Source: Amycolatopsis alkalitolerans (GTDB taxonomy: Bacteria; Actinomycetota; Actinomycetes; Mycobacteriales; Pseudonocardiaceae). Taken from it: a stretch of DNA of 64,000 bases. Under the pieces are notes generated by a model. That model saw only the letters and a list, made by a program, of their open reading frames with translations. It was not told where the DNA came from and searched no databases. Positions 17,531 to 25,511 of this stretch are shown one piece after another; positions within the stretch are counted from its first letter, which is position 1; the number at the start of each line of letters is the position of its first letter. A program made the translations under genes and the position numbers. The DNA lies in assembly GCF_006152065.1 (NCBI RefSeq), contig NZ_VDFW01000001.1, positions 124,001 to 188,000 of the forward strand, written 5' to 3'.

Positions 17531-17629
17531 TGAGTTGGCCCTTGGCGTCGCCGAGTTGGCTCGGGGCGTTATCGAGTTGGCCGGCCGCTGTCGCCGGGGG
17601 CACAGTCAGCGACCGGACCAGCCAACTCG
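17531..17629. repeat. 21-bp spaced GAGTTGGC repeats with inverted copy
   Basis: Three direct units of 21 bp start at 17531, 17552 and 17573, each opening (C/T)GAGTTGGC and then diverging. An inverted GCCAACTCG occurs at 17621-17629 and could pair with the third unit's CGAGTTGGC. The period and the leading CGAGTT match the array at 10018. Apart from this and the next gene's promoter I see nothing in the 280-bp gap 17436-17715. Confidence 0.7.
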
Positions 17630-17702
17630 ACACCGCAGCGGACAAACCCACCGACCCTACGGGCAAACACGGCAACGTAAACCGGACAGGATCACACGCC
17701 CC

Positions 17703-17715
17703 TAGCCTGGGTCGC
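17703..17715 (+). promoter_or_regulatory. Leaderless promoter -10 box
   Basis: TAGCCT (17703-17708) lies 7 nt before the ATG of the DUF4185 gene; no SD is present. Confidence 0.55.
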
Positions 17716-18705
17716 ATGAAGATCGAGCAGACGGAGTTGGTAGCGAAGATCACCGGACCCGGGTCGGTGAACCGGACCGACGAGCGGTTCGCCGTGCACG
17801 GGACCGACCTCGGGATCCTGTGGGACGCCGGGGACGGGCGGGTGTTCGCGCTGTTCGGGGACACCTTCGGCGAAGGCTGGGGCGGGGACGGAGGCGGGCC
17901 GAACACCGCGGACTGGCGCTCGAACGTCCTCGGCTTCTCCCGGACCCGCGACCTGTCGCAGGGCCTGCTGCTCGACGGGTTCATCCCGCGCCAGGACGGC
18001 ACGGCCGCGCAGGTGATTCCCCGCGACAGGCGCCGCGACGAGGTCACCGTCATCCCGAACACGGGCATCGCCGTCAACGGGGTGCAGTACGCGCAGTACA
18101 TGTCCGTCCGCCAGTGGGGCCCGCCCGGCACCTGGCAGACGAACTACGGCGGCCTCGCCGTTTCCACCGATGGGGGCGTCACGTGGGACAAACCGCACGG
18201 CTCCCGCTGGATCAACCGCGCCGAGCGCGACGATCCGTTCCAGATGGGCGCCTTCGCCCGCGACGGGGACCACGTGTACCTGTTCGGCACCACCAACGGC
18301 CGCCACGGCGACGCGTACCTCGCGCGCGTCCAAGCCACCGGCATCATGGACGCGCAGGCGTACGAGTACTTCACCGGCAACGGCTGGACCTACGACGAGT
18401 TCGCCGCGGCGCCGGTGCTGCCCGGCCCGGTCGGCGAACTGTCCGTCGCCTACAACGTCCATTTGGGACGGTGGCTCGCCATGCACCTCGACGACCCCGG
18501 CGGCGCGATCCTGCTGCACACGGCCGACCGCCTCGAAGGGCCGTGGTCCCCGGGTGAGGTCGCCGTCCCCGGCGCGCAGTACCCCGGTCTGTACGGCGGC
18601 TACCTCCACCCGTGGGCGCTGGACGGACCCGACGTCTACTACCTGATGTCGCAGTGGGGCCCGTACAACGTGTTCCTCATGCGGTCCCGGCTCGCACCTG
18701 GCTGA
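17716..18705 (+). CDS. DUF4185-domain protein (possible GH183-type glycoside hydrolase)
   Basis: 329 aa. The sequence is a beta-propeller-like repeat pattern: LFGDTFGEGWGGDGG near residue 50, IPNTGIAVNGVQYAQYMSVRQWG, GGLAVSTDGGVTWDKP, and the C-terminal GAQYPGLYGGYLHPWALDG with YYLMSQWGPYNVFLMR. These are hallmarks of DUF4185. As I recall, some DUF4185 proteins in mycobacteria were shown to be endo-D-arabinanases (family GH183) acting on arabinogalactan; extending that here is inference. There is no signal peptide or membrane anchor, odd for a wall-active enzyme. It overlaps the convergent aldolase gene by 29 bp. Confidence 0.75.
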   Translation: MKIEQTELVAKITGPGSVNRTDERFAVHGTDLGILWDAGDGRVFALFGDTFGEGWGGDGGGPNTADWRSNVLGFSRTRDLSQGLLLDGFIPRQDGTAAQVIPRDRRRDEVTVIPNTGIAVNGVQYAQYMSVRQWGPPGTWQTNYGGLAVSTDGGVTWDKPHGSRWINRAERDDPFQMGAFARDGDHVYLFGTTNGRHGDAYLARVQATGIMDAQAYEYFTGNGWTYDEFAAAPVLPGPVGELSVAYNVHLGRWLAMHLDDPGGAILLHTADRLEGPWSPGEVAVPGAQYPGLYGGYLHPWALDGPDVYYLMSQWGPYNVFLMRSRLAPG

Positions 18706-19411
18706 CGAGCGACCGGGCGGCCGTCGCGAGCATCGACGTGTCGTTCGAGACGACGACGAACCCGCAGCCCTGCCCGATCGCCTCGACGGCCGGGCCGGCG
18801 GCACCGAACGCGAGCCCGCACGGCTCACCCGCCGACGCGGCATGCCGCAGTGTCTGCGCGATCAGTTCCCGCACGGCCGGATCCGCCGGCGTGGTGCCCA
18901 TCGACATCGACAGGTCGGCCGCGCCGACGAACACCGCGTCCACGGCCGGCAGCGCGAGGATCTCCGGGGCCGCCGCGATCGCCTTTTCGCTTTCCAGTTG
19001 CGGGATGCACAGCACGTGCTCGCCGACATACTCCGCGTTCGGCCGCAGCCCCCACCGGCCGGCCCGGCTGGTGCCGCCCGCGCCGCGGTCGCCCTCGGGC
19101 GGGAACCGCACCGCGCGGCCCACTGCCCGCGCCTGCTCGACACTGTCCACTTTGGGCACAAGCACGCCCTGCGCGCCGGCGTCCAGGATCTTCTGGATCG
19201 TCGACGGCGTATGGTCCGGTACCCGCACGAGCGGCGTCATCCGCAGCGCCGCCGCGCTGTTGACCAGGCGATACGCCGTTTCGAGCGTCAGCGGCGCGTG
19301 TTCGAGGTCGACGATCACGAAATCGAACCCGGCGTAGGCCATGATCTCCACCGGCTCGGGCCCGGCGATCTTCAGCCAGGTGCCGACCGGCACTCGCCCG
19401 TCACCGAACAT
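18677..19411 (-). CDS. HpcH/HpaI-family aldolase/citrate lyase
   Basis: 244 aa TIM-barrel class II aldolase that cleaves or forms 4-hydroxy-2-oxoacids, releasing pyruvate. Seen: DFVIVDLEHAPL near residue 30, ARG-equivalent metal/substrate region VRVPDHTPSTIQKILDAGAQ, GVLVPKVDSVEQA, CIPQLESEKAI with metal-binding Glu, and VFVGAADLSMSMG with the second acidic ligand. It is last in an operon (DUF6282 protein, bicupin, aldolase) and its ATG overlaps the cupin stop by 11 bp. It could finish breakdown of whatever the upstream metal-dependent enzymes open. Confidence 0.87.
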   Translation of the reverse strand: MFGDGRVPVGTWLKIAGPEPVEIMAYAGFDFVIVDLEHAPLTLETAYRLVNSAAALRMTPLVRVPDHTPSTIQKILDAGAQGVLVPKVDSVEQARAVGRAVRFPPEGDRGAGGTSRAGRWGLRPNAEYVGEHVLCIPQLESEKAIAAAPEILALPAVDAVFVGAADLSMSMGTTPADPAVRELIAQTLRHAASAGEPCGLAFGAAGPAVEAIGQGCGFVVVSNDTSMLATAARSLVSQVRAGTA

Positions 19412-20273
19412 CTTCGGGGTACTCCTCCTCGTTCAGCACCCACCCCGGCTGCGCCGAGAAATCCTTGCGCGGCGGGGAGAAGATGTCGATCAGCTGGTTG
19501 CGCCCGGCGGCGATCGCGGCCGAGGTGTGCACGGTCGGCGGCGGGATGACCGTCACCGACGGGCTCCCGGCACGCTCGTGATCGTCCTCCCGCCACGCGC
19601 GCGAGTCCGTCGTCCACGGGGTGCGGATGTGGTGCACGTACTCACCCTCGACGGCCAGCGAGATCTGCTCGAAGTCGTCGTGATGATGCGGTGAGAGCTT
19701 CGACGGATCGCGCGGACCCTCTTGCGGGGCAAGGAAGTTCACCATGAAGGCGCGGGTGCGGAAGATGCGCCCGAACCGTTTCGGATCCTCGGGCACGTCG
19801 GCGAGCGGGTAGAAACGCAGCCGGTCCTCCGCGGGAGCGGGCCACGGGGTGAGCGGCGTGACCCGGGGATGGGGTTCGGCATAGGAAGCGGCGTTGCGAG
19901 CCCGCGAAGCCCAGTCCGCCTCGTCGGGCTGGATCAGCCGCACGAGGTCACCCTCGCCGAGGGACACGATTTCGCTGATCCCGGGCGGGATCACGATCAT
20001 GCCCTGGCCCCGCAACGAAACCTTCCCGTCCCCGGCGACGACTTCCGCCGCCGACGAGTGGTGCACGAGCAACAACACGTGCTCGAACCGGAATTCGCCC
20101 TTCCCGAGCGACTCGCCGGCGGACGGGCGGGTGTAGGCCAGCACGACGTTCTGCGCTCGCGTGATCTCGGTCCTGCGGCCGGATCCGGAGAAGTCGTGGT
20201 ATTCGGGCGCCGCGATGCCCGAGGCGACCCCGGATCCGCCCAGCGCGGCGCGCGGATCGTCCGTTGTGTACAT
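19401..20273 (-). CDS. Bicupin-type protein, function unknown
   Basis: 290 aa. Two cupin-like halves are visible: the first around 60-130 (FEHVLLLVHHSSAAEVVAGD, RGQGMIVIPPGISEIVSLG), the second around 185-270 with a metal-type cluster SPHHHDDFEQISLAVEGEYV and VIPPPTVHTSAAIAAG. The His-rich motif sits only in the second half, so probably one metal is bound. Such proteins include dioxygenases and isomerases of sugar-acid or aromatic breakdown. GGGGG precedes ATG 20273. It lies between the DUF6282 gene and the aldolase in one operon. I do not assign a reaction. Confidence 0.7.
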   Translation of the reverse strand: MYTTDDPRAALGGSGVASGIAAPEYHDFSGSGRRTEITRAQNVVLAYTRPSAGESLGKGEFRFEHVLLLVHHSSAAEVVAGDGKVSLRGQGMIVIPPGISEIVSLGEGDLVRLIQPDEADWASRARNAASYAEPHPRVTPLTPWPAPAEDRLRFYPLADVPEDPKRFGRIFRTRAFMVNFLAPQEGPRDPSKLSPHHHDDFEQISLAVEGEYVHHIRTPWTTDSRAWREDDHERAGSPSVTVIPPPTVHTSAAIAAGRNQLIDIFSPPRKDFSAQPGWVLNEEEYPEDVR

Positions 20274-20283
20274 TTCGCCCCCT

Positions 20284-21177
20284 TCAGTCGAGTCCGAGCA
20301 GGTAGGACGGGTTGTCGCGGGTCATCCGCTGAAGATCCTTTTCGCGCACCCCGAGGTCGAGCAGCGCGCCGCAGACGCGCAGGTACGCGTCGACCGGCTT
20401 GGGGTTCGTCTTCTGGCCGAGGTCCGAGGACAGCACGGTGTGCCCCGGCCCGATGCGCTCGATCCAGTCCACCAGCAGCTTCGGGTCCCAGCGTTGATGC
20501 CCCTCGGGGTCGTACATGGCGACCTCGTGCTCGATGAAGGCACCGAGCCGGACGAACTCCTCGCATTGCCCGGGTTCGGCGCCGATCACGAAGTTCGGGT
20601 GGTTCACGATCATCCGGCGGATCCCCTTCCGCCCGGCTTCTTCGAAGAGCAGCTGGATGTCGTCCGGGTACATATGCCCGCCGGACAGCAGCGCCCCGGT
20701 CTCCTTGACGACGTCGAGGATCTCGCCGACCTCGGGCCTGAGCCCGCCGGAGGAGTCCCGGATGTCGACGCGTTCGCAGGTCAGCGGCACGGTCTCGGTG
20801 GGGAAGCCGTCGCCGTCGTGATGACATTCGATATGCCGGCCGGACGACATCGTCGGGAACCAGACGACCTTCCCGCCCATCCGCAGCGACATCCGCACCG
20901 CGTGGGGGTTGAGCCCGCCGACGAAGCTGTTGAGCGCGATCCCGCCGAACACCCGGGTCCGCAGGTCCCGTAGCCGGGGTGCCATCGCAAGCACGTCCAT
21001 CACGGTGTTGTGGTGGTGCGACTTGACCACGATGGCCCGCATCCCGAGCCGCTCCTGCGCGTCGAGCGCGGCCTCGACGTGGTCGAAGCGGCGGGGGAAC
21101 GGGCTCGGTCCGGAGTGGCAGTGCAGATCGACGCTGCCTTGCAGCACCTTCGCGACGGCGTCTGACCTCGTTGTCAT
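20284..21177 (-). CDS. DUF6282-family putative metal-dependent hydrolase
   Basis: 297 aa, amidohydrolase-like barrel. The opening VDLHCHSGPSPFPRR gives the H-x-H metal motif; VVKSHHHNT, SGGHMYPDDI, IVNHPNF and a late SSDLGQ supply further His/Asp ligands in the order typical of PHP/amidohydrolase barrels. It probably hydrolyses or decarboxylates a small organic substrate. GGGAG lies 8 nt before ATG 21177, which is preferred over TTG 21180. It is first in the operon divergent from the MFS carrier and IclR regulator, so that carrier probably imports its substrate. Confidence 0.75.
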   Translation of the reverse strand: MTTRSDAVAKVLQGSVDLHCHSGPSPFPRRFDHVEAALDAQERLGMRAIVVKSHHHNTVMDVLAMAPRLRDLRTRVFGGIALNSFVGGLNPHAVRMSLRMGGKVVWFPTMSSGRHIECHHDGDGFPTETVPLTCERVDIRDSSGGLRPEVGEILDVVKETGALLSGGHMYPDDIQLLFEEAGRKGIRRMIVNHPNFVIGAEPGQCEEFVRLGAFIEHEVAMYDPEGHQRWDPKLLVDWIERIGPGHTVLSSDLGQKTNPKPVDAYLRVCGALLDLGVREKDLQRMTRDNPSYLLGLD

Positions 21178-21196
21178 CAAGGAAACTCCCTTCGTT

Positions 21197-21211
21197 GTCC
21201 GTATATCAGGA
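21197..21211. promoter_or_regulatory. IclR-type operator candidate, site A
   Basis: GTCCGTATATCAGGA contains a TCC-N8-GGA dyad. It is matched by a second copy at 21279, nearer the MFS gene. The site lies 20 bp before the DUF6282 start, suited to repress that operon. Confidence 0.5.
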
Positions 21212-21217
21212 TGGAGT

Positions 21218-21230
21218 TTCGTATTGCGAA
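21218..21230. promoter_or_regulatory. Short palindrome in divergent promoter region
   Basis: TTCGTATTGCGAA is a TTCG-N5-CGAA dyad between the two IclR-like sites. It may be a further operator half or part of the promoter. Confidence 0.35.
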
Positions 21231-21278
21231 CGTCAAGGGGCGATTGCTACCGCGAGCCGGGATATGTACAGTCGGATC

Positions 21279-21293
21279 GTTCGTCATACAGGA
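21279..21293. promoter_or_regulatory. IclR-type operator candidate, site B
   Basis: GTTCGTCATACAGGA shares GTnCGTnnnnCAGGA with site A, 82 bp away, which suggests one regulator covering both divergent promoters. The adjacent IclR gene is the obvious candidate. Confidence 0.5.
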
Positions 21294-21345
21294 CGTGCTT
21301 GCGTGATGTGAACATCAACGGCGATCCTCACCGCAAGGAGCCCCC

Positions 21346-22668
21346 ATGACCGAGATCCGCGCCGACCACGGCGTTCCGGTGACCGGAACCCATCCCAAGG
21401 CCCGGGCCGCGATCCGCGCGGGCGTGCTGGCCTACTTCGTCGACCAGTTCGACATCTACCTGCCGATCATCGCGCTCGCCCCGGCCAGCGCCTACTTCCA
21501 GTCGGCGGGCGTGAGCGCCGGGACCGCGGCCCTGCTCAACGCCTTCGTGTTCGCCTCGACGCTGATCGCCCGGCCGATCGGCGCCGCGGTCTTCGGCCAC
21601 TTCGCGGACAAGCGCGGCCGCCGCGGCACCACGCTGATCGCGGTCGCCGGGTTCGGCATCACCACCGCGCTCATCGCCTGCCTGCCCGGGTACGAGACGA
21701 TCGGTGTCGCCTCGGCCGGGCTGCTCATCGCGTTGCGGTTCGTGGACGGCTTCTTCCTCGGCGGCGAGTACACGACGGCCGTGCCGCTGGCGATGGAGTG
21801 GAGCCCGCGCCGTCGCCGCGGCCTGATCTCCGGCACCATCACCAGCACGTCGCCGGGTGCCTACGGCCTGGTCGCGGCCATGACGCTGATCCTGCTCAGC
21901 GTGATGCCCTCGGCCGGCGTGCATTCGGCGTACTCGCAGTGGGGCTGGCGGATCCCCTTCCTCATCGGTGCCCTGCTCGCCGTGGTGCTGTTCCGGCACT
22001 ACCGCAACGAGGTCGAAGAGCCGGCGACCGAGCGCACGCACACCGGCTCGCCCCTGACGATGCTGGTCAAGGGCGCGCACCGGCGCGACATGGTGCAGGT
22101 GTTCGTGCTGATGACCGGCGTCTGGCTCGCCACGAACGCCGCGGTCGCCGTACTGCCCGCGCTGCTCAAATCGCATATCGGGCTGAGCAGCAAGCAGGTC
22201 TCGGTGACGATGATGGTCGCGGAGGCGGTGACCGTCGTGTCGTACCCGCTGTTCGGGTTGCTGTCGCAGCGCATCGGCCGCCGCCGGTTCTACGTCGGTT
22301 ACGGGCTGGCCATGGTCGTCATCGGCGGGCCGGCCTACGGGTTCGCGATGACGCTCCACAGCGGACTGGCCGGGGTGATCGTGGCGACCAGCGTGACGCT
22401 CGTGTTCACCATCGGTACCTTCGGCCCGATCGCGGCCTACCTGACCGAGCGGTTCCCGGCCCGCGTCCGGGCCAGCGGGTACGGCGTCGGCTACAGCCTC
22501 GCGCTGATCATCCCCGCGTTCTACGCGTTCTACCTCGACGGCATCGGCGCGTTCCTGCCCGCGCATCTCGCGCCGATCGTGCTCGTCGTCGTGGCCGGGC
22601 TGCTGGTCAGCATCGGCGGGTTCGCCGGGCCCGAGACGAAGAACGTGGACATGGGTCATACGGTGTGA
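21346..22668 (+). CDS. MFS transporter, metabolite:H+ symporter type
   Basis: 440 aa with about twelve membrane segments. The loop 2-3 signature reads GHFADKRGRRGTT and the family-typical FFLGGEYTTAVPLAMEWSPRRRRG follows near residue 130. This matches the MHS subfamily (sugar-acid, citrate, shikimate or proline/betaine symporters). AAGGAG lies 5 nt before ATG. It is divergent from the DUF6282-cupin-aldolase operon and followed by an IclR regulator, which suggests uptake of the operon's organic-acid substrate. Confidence 0.9.
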   Translation: MTEIRADHGVPVTGTHPKARAAIRAGVLAYFVDQFDIYLPIIALAPASAYFQSAGVSAGTAALLNAFVFASTLIARPIGAAVFGHFADKRGRRGTTLIAVAGFGITTALIACLPGYETIGVASAGLLIALRFVDGFFLGGEYTTAVPLAMEWSPRRRRGLISGTITSTSPGAYGLVAAMTLILLSVMPSAGVHSAYSQWGWRIPFLIGALLAVVLFRHYRNEVEEPATERTHTGSPLTMLVKGAHRRDMVQVFVLMTGVWLATNAAVAVLPALLKSHIGLSSKQVSVTMMVAEAVTVVSYPLFGLLSQRIGRRRFYVGYGLAMVVIGGPAYGFAMTLHSGLAGVIVATSVTLVFTIGTFGPIAAYLTERFPARVRASGYGVGYSLALIIPAFYAFYLDGIGAFLPAHLAPIVLVVVAGLLVSIGGFAGPETKNVDMGHTV

Positions 22669-22681
22669 GGAGTACGTGGCG

Positions 22682-23482
22682 ATGAGGGAGTTCCCAGTGA
22701 TCGACGGTTCGGTGTCCTCCGGTGACATCCAGGCGGTGAGCCGGGTCGGGCAGATCCTCGGGCTGTTCTCCGTGGAGAATCCGACCACCACCGTCGCCGA
22801 AGCGGCTGAGCGGCTGGGCCTGAACCGGAGCACGACGCACCGGTACTTCACCTCCCTCGTCGCCGCCGGCCTGCTCGAGCGCACGCACGAGCCGTCGCGG
22901 TTCGAGCCCGGCCGCCTCCTGATGCAGCTCGGCGCCGCCGCGCTGTCGAGGCGGCGGGTGCTCGACGTGGCGCCGCCGTTCCTGCGCCGGGTGAGCCGGT
23001 CGACGCACCTGACCACGGTCATCAGCCTGTGGGGTTCGTCCGGTCCGGTCGTTTCGCGGACCGAGGAGGACAACACCCGCTCGGTCATGGTGACCGTCCG
23101 CGCCGGCACCCAGCTCGGGTTGCGGTCGGCACAGGCGAAGGTGTTCCTCGCGTTCCTGCCCGACCAGTTGCGCGTCGACCGGCTGCTCGCGACGCTGCGG
23201 CCGGACGAGCGCGACGAGCTGACCGCGCAGCTCGACGAGGTGCGGCGAACCGGTGTCGCCACTGATCATCTCGTCGAATCGGGCTTCACCGCGGTCGCCA
23301 CCGGGGTGTTCGACGAGTACGGCATCTGCGCGACGATCGCGCTGGTCGGCACCCAGCGGACGCTGCCGGTCGAGGGCCCGTTCCGCGACGACCTGGTGGC
23401 GGCCGCCGCGGAGATCTCGGAACGGATGGGCGGTTCGAGCCCGGTGGCTCAGAGCAGCACGTCGGCCATCGTGAACGGGTAG
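22682..23482 (+). CDS. IclR-family transcriptional regulator
   Basis: 266 aa. An N-terminal winged helix (QAVSRVGQILGLFSVENPT, TVAEAAERLGLNRSTTHRYF) is followed by the GAF-like IclR effector domain (SAQAKVFLAFLPD, EEDNTRSVMVTV, FDEYGICATIAL). GAGGAG lies about nine nt before ATG 22682, so I prefer it over GTG 22676, which is only three nt away. It follows the MFS gene by 13 bp and probably controls both directions from the 21178-21345 region. Its 3' end overlaps the convergent GH25-like gene by 34 bp. Confidence 0.9.
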   Translation: MREFPVIDGSVSSGDIQAVSRVGQILGLFSVENPTTTVAEAAERLGLNRSTTHRYFTSLVAAGLLERTHEPSRFEPGRLLMQLGAAALSRRRVLDVAPPFLRRVSRSTHLTTVISLWGSSGPVVSRTEEDNTRSVMVTVRAGTQLGLRSAQAKVFLAFLPDQLRVDRLLATLRPDERDELTAQLDEVRRTGVATDHLVESGFTAVATGVFDEYGICATIALVGTQRTLPVEGPFRDDLVAAAAEISERMGGSSPVAQSSTSAIVNG

Positions 23483-24063
23483 ACGAGCGCGTCGAGGCCG
23501 ATCGGGCCGTCGAGCCCGGGTGCGATCGGCGCCGCGCGGTGCTGGTGCAGGCCGAGCCGCGGATGGAACCAGCCGGGGCGGCCCGGGATCCCGTTGTGCC
23601 GGCGCACCCAGAGGACCACGTCGGAGTCGGCCCATTTGTTCGGGTGCAGCTGGTGCAGCCAGGCGTCGTACGGTGCGTACACCAGCACGCGGCGGATCCC
23701 GGCCGCGTTCCGGACGGCCTTGATCCAGGCCTTGATGAACCGGTCGGTCACCCCGACGGCTTCGACGTCGAGCGCGGGCGCGAGCGAACCGGGCCCGAAG
23801 ACGCCGAGTTGCTTACCGAGGCGCACGCAGTGCTCGGCCTGGTCCTGCGGGGCGCCGGGCCGCGCGTAATGGCGGATCCCGGCGCGCACCCCGGCCTCCT
23901 GCGCGGCGGCGATCTGCCGCCAGGCACCCGAATCGCTCCAGTTGACGTTCTCGGTGACGGTGATGGAGGCGAAAGCGACAGCGGCGGACCGCACCGTGTG
24001 CCAATCGGCCACGGTCGCATGCAGCGACAGGTTTATCCCACGCGCCGTTTCGCCCTCGCTCAA
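23449..24063 (-). CDS. GH25-like (lysozyme-family) protein with altered N-terminal motif
   Basis: 204 aa. The fold order is that of GH25 muramidases: opening GINLS..DW, FASITVTENVNWSDS, QIAAAQEAGVRAGIRHYA, then PALDVEA near 100 with the conserved Asp and Glu, and VLVYAPYDAWL. The first motif normally reads GIDVS; here Asp is replaced by Asn. There is no signal peptide, so export is unclear. TTG 24063 is used because GGTGGAGG lies just before it and no ATG/GTG occurs before the first motif. A TAGAGT box on the minus strand near 24105 could be its -10. Muramidase activity is doubtful. Confidence 0.7.
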   Translation of the reverse strand: MSEGETARGINLSLHATVADWHTVRSAAVAFASITVTENVNWSDSGAWRQIAAAQEAGVRAGIRHYARPGAPQDQAEHCVRLGKQLGVFGPGSLAPALDVEAVGVTDRFIKAWIKAVRNAAGIRRVLVYAPYDAWLHQLHPNKWADSDVVLWVRRHNGIPGRPGWFHPRLGLHQHRAAPIAPGLDGPIGLDALVYPFTMADVLL

Positions 24064-24296
24064 ACCTCCACCTTCGCACTCCCCAGAGCCGTTCCAGCCA
24101 CTCTAGGTGCGAAAAGGCCAGGATGCGGGATTGACGCGAGCCCCACGGACTCCAGGACCGGCCCGAGTGGTCCGGCCGAGGCCGAGTTATCCGGGATTCA
24201 CGTTCTTGGCGAGGCTGTGATCTGAATCGCGGCGCAGAAAACTTCCAGCAGCTAGGGACATGAGCGAGATCCAAGCCGACTTGCCAAAATCGCGGG

Positions 24297-24316
24297 TAGT
24301 GAATCATGATGCACTA
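24297..24316. promoter_or_regulatory. TetR-type operator 1 (carboxylase operon)
   Basis: TAGTGAATCATGATGCACTA is a 20-bp palindrome with one mismatched pair, 17 bp before the acyl-CoA dehydrogenase start. Related sites occur at 34086, 34141 and 36818. The rest of the 270-bp gap 24064-24333 shows only the putative promoter of the GH25-like gene. Confidence 0.75.
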
Positions 24317-24333
24317 GAGCGGAAGGAGTCGGT

Positions 24334-25488
24334 GTGGACTTTCGGGAGACCTCGGAACACAGGGATCTGCGGGACACCGTGCGCGCGATCACCGCGAAGT
24401 TCGGCCCGGAGTACTACGTCCCGCGGGCCGAGGCCGGCGAACCGACCCATGAGCTGTGGGCGGAACTGGGGCGTAACGGCTTTCTCGGGATCAACCTTCC
24501 CGAGGAGTACGGCGGGGGTGGCGCGGGTCTCGCCGAGCTCGCGATGGTGTGCGAGGAAACCGCCGCGGCGGGCTGCCCGCTGCTCCTGCTGCTGGTGTCG
24601 GCGGCGATCTCGGGCGAGATGATCTCGGACTTCGGCACCGAGGAACAGAAGCGGCAGTGGCTGCCACGTATGGCTTCCGGCGAGTCGAAGGTGGTCTTCG
24701 GCATCACCGAACCGGACGCCGGCTCGAACACCCACCGCCTCTCGACCGTCGCCGAACGGGACGGCGGCGACTTCGTCATCAACGGCACCAAGCACTACAT
24801 CTCGGGCGTCGACGAAGCCGAGGCGATCCTGCTCGTGGCCCGCTCCGGACGTGACGAGGCCACCGGGCGCGGCAGGTTGTCGCTGTTCCTGGTGCCCACC
24901 GACACGCCCGGTCTGGTCGCGACCCCGCTGCCGGTGTCGGCGAAGCTGCCGGAGAAGCAGTTCGTGCTGCACTTCGACGCGCTGCGGCTGCCCGCGAGCG
25001 CGCTACTCGGTGAGGAGGGCAACGGCTTCGCCCAGGTCTTTCACGGGCTGAACCCGGAACGGATCACCGGCGCGGCCGTCTGCGTCGGCATCGCGCGGCA
25101 TCTGCTCGCCCAGGCCGCGGACTACGCCTCGACCCGTTCGGTCTGGGGTACCCCGATCGGCGCGCACCAGGGCATCGCGCATCCGCTCGCGAAGGCTCGC
25201 ATCGAGACCGACCTGGCGGCGCTGATGACGGCGAAGGCGGCGTGGCTGCACGACAACGACCAGCCTGCCGGTGAAGCGTCCAATATGGCCAAATACGCCG
25301 CCGCCGAGGCCGCGGGCGCCGCCGCCGAGGCGGCCATCCAGGCGCACGGCGGGAACGGTCTCGCCACGGAGTACGGCATCCTGCCCTACTGGGGCATCTC
25401 CCGTCTGCTCCGGATCGCGCCGGTCAGCCGCGAGATGGTGCTCAACTTCGTCGCCCAGCACAGCCTCGGCCTGCCCCGATCCTACTGA
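24334..25488 (+). CDS. Acyl-CoA dehydrogenase (AtuD/LiuA-like)
   Basis: 384 aa flavoenzyme introducing a 2,3-double bond into an acyl-CoA. Signatures: FGITEPDAGSNTHRLST near 125-140 (FAD/substrate loop), SGVDEAEAILLVARSG, and the C-terminal IQAHGGNGLATEYGILPYW. The last stretch carries the usual Gly-Gly-Asn-Gly loop; the catalytic base cannot be placed with certainty. GGAAGGAG precedes GTG 24334. It is first in a tight operon with both carboxylase subunits, a hydratase, a TIGR03084 protein and an AtuA protein. By context it acts on citronellyl-CoA or a related branched acyl-CoA; isovaleryl-CoA is the main alternative. Confidence 0.88.
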   Translation: MDFRETSEHRDLRDTVRAITAKFGPEYYVPRAEAGEPTHELWAELGRNGFLGINLPEEYGGGGAGLAELAMVCEETAAAGCPLLLLLVSAAISGEMISDFGTEEQKRQWLPRMASGESKVVFGITEPDAGSNTHRLSTVAERDGGDFVINGTKHYISGVDEAEAILLVARSGRDEATGRGRLSLFLVPTDTPGLVATPLPVSAKLPEKQFVLHFDALRLPASALLGEEGNGFAQVFHGLNPERITGAAVCVGIARHLLAQAADYASTRSVWGTPIGAHQGIAHPLAKARIETDLAALMTAKAAWLHDNDQPAGEASNMAKYAAAEAAGAAAEAAIQAHGGNGLATEYGILPYWGISRLLRIAPVSREMVLNFVAQHSLGLPRSY

Positions 25489-25511
25489 GCAACAGAACGG
25501 ACCACCCCGCC

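Noticed and set aside
16002-18131. 709-aa minus-strand open frame
   Set aside because: It is antisense to the kinase, regulator and DUF4185 genes, is low-complexity Arg/Ser/Pro sequence without motifs, and arises from high third-position GC.
24260-24622. 120-aa frame overlapping the acyl-CoA dehydrogenase start
   Set aside because: It is out of frame with the dehydrogenase, has no SD and becomes low-complexity inside that gene.
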